Assembly (NCBI GenBank): GCA_024760905.1
Contig: CM045732.1
Span: 51,502,496-51,566,495 of the forward strand
Direction: 5' to 3'
Source of the DNA: Plotosus lineatus
Lineage: Eukaryota; Chordata; Actinopteri; Siluriformes; Plotosidae
DNA length: 64,000 bases
Under the pieces are notes generated by a model. It saw only the letters and a list, made by a program, of their open reading frames with translations. It was not told the origin of the DNA and searched no databases. The stretch's first letter is position 1. Each line of letters opens with the position of its first letter. Below are positions 58,031-64,000 of the stretch, piece by piece. The position numbers and the translations under genes are program-made.

Positions 58031-58391
58031 TTCCATACACCGTCCAAATTGCTGAAGACTGACAGTTTTGGGGCTGTGCGGCATAGGCTGCTCACATTCT
58101 AATGTTATTATTATACATGTTATGGTATTATCATTAATGGAAGTGGGATGTTTAGACTTATTTTGTTCTGATATACAATGTACTCCGATTGTTCCTCGTT
58201 TTTACGATAAAGCATCGTAATGTTATACAGTATTAATGGTTTTAACTAATTAACTAATTAACTAACTGTATTAGGCAGAAAGGGAACAGTAAATGTTCGA
58301 AGTTCTGCGTGTTAAGGGTCACATTGTGATAGTTAAATGACTGGGTATATCAATCTCCAAAACAGAAGAAATTGGGTGGTGTTCCCGGTAT

Positions 58392-58718
58392 ACATTGTGG
58401 GTCTGGTGGTGTAGTGGTTTGGGTGCTGGGCTCATGATCAGGGAGTTTTTGTTCAAATCTCAGTTCGACCCCCACTGTGCCAAGACCCCTGGGCAAGGTC
58501 TTAACCACAAGGGTGCCTCTGTTCACCCCGCAGTATGAATGGGTACCAGCAAAAAAAAAAAAATACTGGGAAGGTAACCCGCAATGACTAGCGGCCCATC
58601 CAGGAAAAGTTGAAGTCCTGGTCGCTTCATGCTACAGAAACCGGGAATAAGCACCGGCCTGATGAGCTCGGGTGTAAAAAGCCAAATATACCCCCCCCCC
58701 CCGTTTTTTTTTTTTACT
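58392..58718 (+). repeat. V-SINE-like SINE
   Basis: tRNA-like head 'ggtctggtggtgtagtgg' and 'gacccctgggcaaggtc' body. 'ggtatacatt' on both sides (58388 and 58721) is a probable target duplication. Confidence 0.7.
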
Positions 58719-58776
58719 TGGTATACATTAGTATTTACCTACCAAAAGGGGCAGTTGGGGCTTAGTTGAAGGGGTC

Positions 58777-59068
58777 CCCAAACCCCGGTCCACGTACCGG
58801 TCCGTGGATCATTTGATACCGGTCCGCAAACAAAATATTTCATGGTACAAATTATAGTTTGTATTTTTTTTTTAAATTAGAGCTTCCGGATCTTATTTTG
58901 AAAAACGACTGTTTTTGACATTGCCACAGAAGCACCGAAAGCCCTTATTCCGTTTCCAGCCACATATCTTTACGAGGCGGGGTTTTCTACGGTGACAGCC
59001 ATCAAAACAAGACTACGGAGTAGACTCTAACCGGTCCGCGGAAACATCTTCATACATAAAACTGACCC
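58777..59068. mobile_element. hAT-like MITE
   Basis: 'gtccccaaaccccggtccac' start, 'ctgacccctggc' end, and 'atcatttgataccggtccgc' shared with 45576-46024. A short stretch reads like the hAT C-terminus (YEAGFSTVTAIKTRLRSRL). Confidence 0.55.
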
Positions 59069-59439
59069 CTGGCTTAGTGGTAAGGCGCTGGGTGGCTGAT
59101 CCTATGGTCAGTGGTTCAATCACAAATCATCAGTTGGGCCTCTTAACCCTTGATTGGTCAGTTGTTAATAATAAGAAGAAGAAAAAGAAGAAGAAGAAGA
59201 AGAAGAAATTGATCTGATATATCTGATTCCATGATAGAGCTGTTGTCGTAAAAGCATCTGGAAATGTTCATTCCGGTTAGGATGGAAATTGATGGAGCAC
59301 CAGTCAGGTGGTGATGTTATGGCTGATCAGTGTTAACACCTTTTAGGAACTATTCTATTTGGCAAACAATCAGTAAAGAAAGAAAAAATGCACTGGACAG
59401 AAACAGTCTCCAAAAAATTCTAAATATGCTGGAACAAAT

Positions 59440-59641
59440 CTTCTTTTCCTTTCGGCTTTTTCCCATTCTCGCGAGTCGCCACAGCGAATCGTCTGATTCG
59501 CACATTTGATTGGCAGAGGTTTTTACGTCGGATGCCCTTCCTGTCACGACTCTTTTAGCAAGGGACAGAAACACGCTGACGGCTTTGCAGCCTACTCTTT
59601 ACGAAAACCAGCATTGGTTCTTTTACATGTATAGAAGTATA
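59440..59641 (-). repeat. 5'-truncated SINE with 18-bp duplication
   Basis: 3' half of the RTE-tailed SINE family, minus strand, flanked by a perfect aaatatgctggaacaaat at 59422-59439 and 59642-59659. Confidence 0.88.
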
Positions 59642-59756
59642 AAATATGCTGGAACAAATAAGAGTTAAAAAAACAATAACACGAGTTTATTAATCACGTT
59701 AAAAATAAACATAGATCATGTATCATTGATCAAAACAGATTAGCGTTTCTTTTACC

Positions 59757-59884
59757 GGGTCTGTATTATCCAATCAGAACTGAAGTGGGACTGGCCAATC
59801 AGAGTTGATTAAATGAAAAGGGGTCTGTATTGGCCAATCAAAACCGAAGTAGGATTGGCCAATCTGAGTAGAGTAAATGAAAAG
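59757..59884 (+). promoter_or_regulatory. ganc: ganc promoter: tandem 64-bp repeat with four CCAAT boxes
   Basis: Two adjacent 64-base units (59757-59820 and 59821-59884) differ at about nine positions. Each holds two CCAAT boxes: 59770, 59795, 59834 and 59859, with 25-base spacing inside each unit. CCAAT boxes are bound by NF-Y. A GC-rich GGGGCGTGAGCGG follows and the ganc ATG is 80 bases downstream. No TATA box seen. Confidence 0.65.
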
Positions 59885-59963
59885 GGGCGTGAGCGGTAAA
59901 CACCGGAACTATCAGGCCAGTGGGCGCCGCATTGTTATTACAGAACATAAACAAACATTAAAC

Positions 59964-60001
59964 ATGGCCAAGGAGCAAGAACCTGCAGATGAAGTGCAGA
60001 G
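59964..60001 (+). CDS. ganc: ganc exon 1
   Basis: ATG at 59964 gives [12 protein letters not shown] plus two bases of a split codon. Donor CAGAG|GTAAAG. Confidence 0.8.
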
Positions 60002-62875
60002 GTAAAGTTATCAAACAGCATTAGAGTCAGATTACTTGTTCTAATAACCACAGGTGATGGACTTCCTGGTCCTTATCCGTGTATTTTGTTACTTTTCAGC
60101 CTCATGCCAGACGAGGGTAAAGGAAAATTTAAGACAGCCGAACATATACTATTTTATAAGTAAGTTTCTTGCTAACCTGGCTACTGATGCATGATTTTAA
60201 TGCTTGGATTAAATATTTTTCATAACCAATACAGGACACAGAAAACCAAAACTGCCTCTCAATATCGCGCTTTACTGGAGACTTTGGTCCTCGGCGAAAG
60301 AGCTGCGGCTGTGGAGCTGTGTGACGCAAACACCCAGGTTATCAACACATCACTTCTCATTCTGTCGCTACATCTATGAGATGAGCCTTGTATCATGGCA
60401 GTATATGCACGAGTATTACCTTCTAATCACAGAGATAGAGTGCAAAGCACAGATCAGCCATAACATTAAAGACCATTATAAGTACTGACAGGTGAAGGCT
60501 GCATAGGATTGGGATGTATTCGTCAGAAAGTGAACAATTCGCTCTCAAAGTTGAGGTGTTGGAAGCAGTAAAAATGAGCAAGCATAACGGTGACTTTGTG
60601 ATTGTTAATTGTCTGACTCCAATCATCTCCAAAATTACATTGTTACAGGTATGTAATGGTTCATACCTACTAAAGGTGGTCCAGGAAAAGACAACCAGTG
60701 ACTTCCCAAGAGTGTTATGGGTACTCAAGACTCATTGATGTATGTGGGGAGTGAATTTATGGTCTAATCCCACAGAAGAGCTCCTGTAACACAGACAGCT
60801 GATACTGTTAATGCTGGCTATATAATAAATATATCAGAACACACAGTACATTGCAGATTGCTGTATGTAGAGCTGCCTAGCTGTAGTCTCATGGTGTTCA
60901 TGTTATGGCTGATTAGTGTGTATGATTTAATCAAACTTCATTTATTTTAAAGTAATTACAATTCTGAATAATAATACTGGTATGCTAATGTTTATTTTGA
61001 GCAGGAATACTTACTTCTCCTAATCCATCAAATTCCTAACGGGACTCTCAGATTTACAATTGATGAGCTGCAGCCTGTTAGAGCACGCTATGAACCTGTA
61101 GATGTCTTGATTGGAGAACCAAAATATGAGCCGTAAGTCTTGAACATAACAAGAAAGTCCATTACTTTGATGTACACTGAATACACAACAGTTAAAAAGA
61201 TCCTGTGTGCCCAGTTTTCAGTGTATTCTGTCATGTGTCGTCTTATTGTGAATTTTCGATATGATAGGATTAGGATTGAGTGGAAGAGAGCTGACTGTGT
61301 TTCATTGACATCAGGCTCAGGACATTACCATGTGCAGGTATTTGCTTTCCCCTTCCGCCTAGAGATTCTCCATGAGGATGAGGTGATGGTCACATTTAAT
61401 CCTAAAAGCAGACTCTGTTTTGAAACACCTTGTAATTCATTCAGGTAATTCAATAAACATATTGTCAAAAGTAAAAAGCCAACCTATAGGAAACGTTATC
61501 TAAACTGAATTGTCTTTGCATGGCTTGTACAGGGCATCCTCAAGTTCACAGCAGGCAAGAATCTAACATGTACACATTGAGTACTGAACAATAATAATAA
61601 TGATGGTATAACTGCACTGCTCATGTGACCAACCACTAATTTTCATTCCACAGGAGGAAGGAAACCCTTTAAGACTGTCCAAGGAGACCAAACAGTTTCA
61701 AGACATCAATGCAAATGGTGCGTCTGCCCAGTTTGACTTTAGATTTATATTTCAGTGTGAGATATTATAAACCAAGCCATATATTAGTGTCATTTATTTT
61801 AATTCAGGCACCAGTTCAGTTGGCAGTGACCTCAGGCTCCATGGATTCAGCCATGCCTATGGTATTCCTGAACATGCAGATTCTCTACAGTTGAAGGACA
61901 CCAGGTAGAGTCAGGACATGTGGTAATATGTCACTACTTTTTGTCTTTATCCATTTGTGCATAATCTGTACCACTTACACTTATCTGTCAAGGTTGGGAT
62001 GAGAATCAGGGCACACTCTGAGTACCTAAACTGAGTTGTCAGATTGTAAGACCTTTTGTCCTAGATATGTTTGATAAGTAAAAGCAAGGTGCATTTTAAA
62101 TTAAACAAATGAATAAACTGATAAGTTTATTTGTATGAATAGCTTCTTAATCCATATTCTAAAAATTCACTGCATGTCTTCCAGTGGCAGTGAGCCATAT
62201 CGATTATACAACCTGGATGTGTATGCCTATGAGATCAACAGTAGACTGGGGCTTTATGGTTCTGTTCCTCTTCTGTTGGCTCACAAGCCCGACAGGACAC
62301 TGGGAGTGTTTTGGCTCAACAGTTCTGAAACTCTGATAGATCTGCAGTATGGCTCAAGCTTCCAGGAGGTATCATTACATCTATTTATACCCTGTTGTCA
62401 GGGGCTACTGTAAGCCAGACAACGTTTGTTTTGTATGTCAGATCCACTGTGATTATTTCAACAATAATATGTTAAGCAAAAATAAAATGTGCATTAGGTC
62501 CAATTGGAAATCACTGTGGCTATAAATGTATTTAACCATTTTAACATTCTTACTCAACTTATTTCTATAATTGATGATCCCATGGTAATGACATCATTAC
62601 TGGTACAGAAAAGAGTAATGTATGCCAATGTGAAAAATCTTTCAATTCAAATTAAGCAAGACATTTGGAGGTGACTGAATGATGATATCGACTTCACTTT
62701 ATTGTTAATGTTGTGTGTGTTTTACAGCAGGAAGAAGATGGCCCACCAGTGAAGAAGAGCAGGGCAAATCCTGAGGTTGATGTGCACTGGATGTCAGAGT
62801 GTGGACGAATTGATTGTTTCATATTCCTTGGACCTTTGCCCGCCCAAGTGTTTTCTCAGTATGCACAACTCACAG
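59964..62875 (+). CDS. ganc: neutral alpha-glucosidase C, 5' part (10 exons)
   Basis: GH31 glycoside hydrolase that removes glucose from alpha-glucans; the family includes the ER glucosidase II subunit GANAB. Exons 59964-60001, 60100-60159, 60235-60337, 61005-61132, 61268-61444, 61533-61554, 61654-61717, 61808-61904, 62185-62368 and 62728-62875 join in frame to 340 codons plus one base. Recognised blocks: [107 protein letters not shown]. The protein begins [12 protein letters not shown] with no signal peptide, which favours GANC over GANAB. Only the N-terminal beta domain is here; the catalytic barrel is beyond the right edge. TTBK2 and GANC are also close neighbours in human 15q15. Confidence 0.88.
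60100..60159 (+). CDS. ganc: ganc exon 2
   Basis: [19 protein letters not shown] plus split codons at both ends. Acceptor TACTTTTCAG, donor TATAA|GTAAGT. Confidence 0.8.
60235..60337 (+). CDS. ganc: ganc exon 3
   Basis: [20 protein letters not shown] and [14 protein letters not shown]. The SxYRALL motif matches GANC/GANAB. Donor CAG|GTTATC is weak. Confidence 0.85.
60448..60920 (+). mobile_element. Tc1-like transposase remnant in ganc intron 3
   Basis: Ends 'agatcagccataacatt' and 'gttatggctgattagtgtg' are inverted copies. The interior frame [34 protein letters not shown] corresponds to the helix-turn-helix part of fish Tc1-like transposases (DFDKGQIV, ISKTA..VGCS). Same family as 29347-30402. 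Confidence 0.65.
61005..61132 (+). CDS. ganc: ganc exon 4
   Basis: [40 protein letters not shown]. Matches the FR(L/I)KI(N/D)E...P(R)(F/Y)EVPDVL segment. Confidence 0.9.
61268..61444 (+). CDS. ganc: ganc exon 5
   Basis: From [18 protein letters not shown] to [20 protein letters not shown] and [10 protein letters not shown]. The N-terminal strand pattern matches GANC (NPFKVDLVSEEEVV). The acceptor could also be used six bases later. Confidence 0.8.
61533..61554 (+). CDS. ganc: ganc micro-exon 6 (22 nt, GC donor)
   Basis: Needed to join exons 5 (phase 2) and 7 (phase 0), which do not fit directly. 22 bases after acceptor TTGTACAG, encoding R-ASSSSQQ, with donor CAGCAG|GCAAGA. This fits the accepted GC-AG class. 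The site corresponds to the variable linker (HKQRAAKENEE in human). Inferred from phase only. Confidence 0.55.
61654..61717 (+). CDS. ganc: ganc exon 7
   Basis: [21 protein letters not shown] plus a split Gly codon. Acceptor CATTCCACAG, donor AATG|GTGCGT. Only this frame is open. Confidence 0.78.
61808..61904 (+). CDS. ganc: ganc exon 8
   Basis: [20 protein letters not shown] then [11 protein letters not shown]. Strongly conserved GH31 N-terminal block (LHGFEHLYGIPQHAE in human). Confidence 0.9.
62185..62368 (+). CDS. ganc: ganc exon 9
   Basis: [53 protein letters not shown]. Best-matching exon to GANC. Donor GAG|GTATCA. Confidence 0.93.
62728..62875 (+). CDS. ganc: ganc exon 10
   Basis: [49 protein letters not shown] plus one base. 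Tandem acceptor ACAGCAG allows a start at 62728 or 62731. Confidence 0.9.
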
Positions 62876-63255
62876 GTACTAATTACCTCTGTCAGATATT
62901 AGTAAATACTTCCTAATTTCACAAATAGTCTTTGGTCTCATGGTCAGTTTAAATAGACATATACATATATGCAATACCAGTAATTCAGGTTCATGATGCA
63001 CGCAACTTTAAAATGTGTTTCCTGCACTTGCATCCTGGTATATTGTACATATGCCATATCTATTTTTATATTTGTTAATGTTGTGACTTTTTGATCTCTT
63101 GTTGCTAAGTGCAGATATAAAGTATTAATACTATACTTAATCTTGGCGGTACTTTGTGCATTATTAAAGATACACTTAAATAATGCTGTTGGTTTTCTGT
63201 CGATATGTTAACTTGAACTCCACTTGGCTTGCGTTTAAAATTGTAAATACGGTCA

Positions 63256-64000
63256 TTGATTGAGGGGTTTCCCCTCCCTGAATCGCCACCTTATCGTGGT
63301 GGAGGGGTTTGCGTGACCTAATTATCCTAGGAGCTATGTTGTCGGGGGCAAATGCCCCTGGTAGGGTCACCCAAGGCAAACAGGTCCTGGGTGAAGGTCC
63401 AGACGAAGTGCGATTCAAAAAAACCCCTATAACACATGAGAGAGCACAGGAAGCAGTCTCCCTTGCCCGAACGCGGGTCACCGGGGTTCCCTCCTGGAGC
63501 CAGGCCCAGGGGAGGGGCTCGAAGGCGAGCGCCTGGTGGTCGGGCTTATGCCCATGGAGCCTGGCCGGGCTTAGCCCGAAAAAGAGACATGGGTCCACCC
63601 TCCCATGGACCCACCACCCGTGGGAGGAGTTTTAGGGGTCGGGTGCAGTGTGAGTTGGGTGGCAGCCAAAGGCATGGGTTCTGTCGGACCGATCCTCGGC
63701 TACTTACTCTGACCCTCGGGACATGGAATGTCACCTCTCTGGCGGGAAAGGAGCCTGATTTGGTGCGTGAGGTGGAGAGATACCGACTAGATATAGTCGG
63801 GCTCACCTCAACGCATAGCTTGGGCTCTGGAACCATCCATTTCGAAAGAGGCTGGACCTTCTTCTATTCTGGAGTTGGTCATGGGGAGAGGCGGTGAGCT
63901 GGTGTGGGTTTTCTTGTTGCCCCCCGTCTCGGTGCCCAAATGTTGGGGTTCTCCCCGGTTGACGAAAGGGTAGCTTCCCTCCGTCTTCGGGTGGGGGGAC
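63256..64000 (+). mobile_element. 5' end of a non-LTR retrotransposon, runs off window
   Basis: Starts with 'tttcccctccctgaatcgcc' (untranslated region), then a frame with LTLGTWNVTSLAGKEPDLVR, RYRLDIVGLTSTHS and GHGERR, an in-frame TGA at 63896-63898, and further AGVGFLVAPRLGA and SPVDERVASLRLRV. This is the apurinic endonuclease N-terminus of a fish LINE, distinct from the RTE copies. Lies in ganc intron 10. Confidence 0.75.

Larger units (their letters stand above)
58300..59334 (+). mobile_element. Tc1-like remnant with three later insertions
   Basis: A transposase-region fragment (58310-58390, 'atctccaaaac...ggtgttcccggtatac') and a right end (59210-59334, 'gatgttatggctgatcagtg') are separated by a SINE (58390-58690), a hAT-like MITE (58777-59068), a short SINE piece (59069-59165) and an (AAG)n run (59172-59208). 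Confidence 0.55.

Noticed and set aside
60514..60738. 74-codon frame between ganc exons 3 and 4, first considered a ganc exon
   Set aside because: It has no counterpart in GANC/GANAB, lies between inverted ends, and resembles the DNA-binding part of Tc1 transposase.
59964..62875. Alternative identity GANAB (ER glucosidase II alpha)
   Set aside because: The first exon lacks a signal peptide and the neighbouring ttbk2 matches the human GANC-TTBK2 linkage. Not excluded without the rest of the gene.
63309..63897. Long overlapping open frames on both strands
   Set aside because: They belong to the 5' part of a LINE; only the endonuclease frame has family resemblance and it meets a stop.

Overview
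The window is vertebrate nuclear DNA, almost certainly from a ray-finned (teleost) fish. It shows short coding exons with GT-AG splice sites, tRNA-derived SINEs, RTE-type LINEs, fish-type Tc1, Tigger-like and hAT DNA transposons, and many CA/GA/TA/GATA microsatellites. Nothing prokaryotic is present. Three protein genes can be recognised by reading translated exons against known families, and a fourth is only a candidate.

Layout. (1) 0.4-4.5 kb, minus strand: candidate small multi-exon gene of unknown identity, with a GC-rich promoter-like region at 4.35-4.5 kb. (2) 4.6-14.3 kb: gene-poor, holding a broken RTE LINE, LINE and SINE fragments, two SINE-in-SINE nests, microsatellites and the 3' flank/3' UTR of ttbk2. 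(3) 14.3-36.07 kb, minus strand: complete coding region of ttbk2 (tau tubulin kinase 2) in 15 coding exons. All joins are in frame and predict 1167 residues. A probable non-coding first exon and CpG-rich promoter lie at 41.6-42.0 kb. Its introns hold several nested transposons. (4) 42.5-44.85 kb: minus-strand RTE LINE split by a 363-bp solo LTR with a 5-bp target duplication. (5) 46.27-55.24 kb, plus strand: thap6-like gene, 4 coding exons, 203 residues. Its 8.2-kb first intron carries an RTE LINE, a hAT-like remnant, a foldback element and microsatellites. (6) 55.7-59.3 kb: degraded hAT transposase copy, a MITE and layered SINE/Tc1 remnants. (7) 59.96 kb to the right edge, plus strand: 5' part of ganc (neutral alpha-glucosidase C), first 10 coding exons, about 340 residues. 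The catalytic part lies beyond the window. A LINE 5' end in the next ganc intron runs off the right edge.

The genes are not an operon or a system. They are independent: TTBK2 is a ciliogenesis/microtubule kinase, THAP6 a zinc-finger protein, GANC a glycoside hydrolase. TTBK2 and GANC are also neighbours in human 15q15, whereas human THAP6 is on 4q21, so the order seen here is partly conserved synteny. I found no evidence of an undescribed multi-gene system. The most interesting items are a 64-bp tandem CCAAT-box duplication in the ganc promoter, a likely 22-nt ganc micro-exon with a GC donor, an extra SxIP motif in TTBK2, a LINE-SINE chimera, several datable transposon nests, and the unidentified left-hand gene. 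All exon ends are read by eye from splice signals, reading phase and remembered homologues; no search or transcript data were available.
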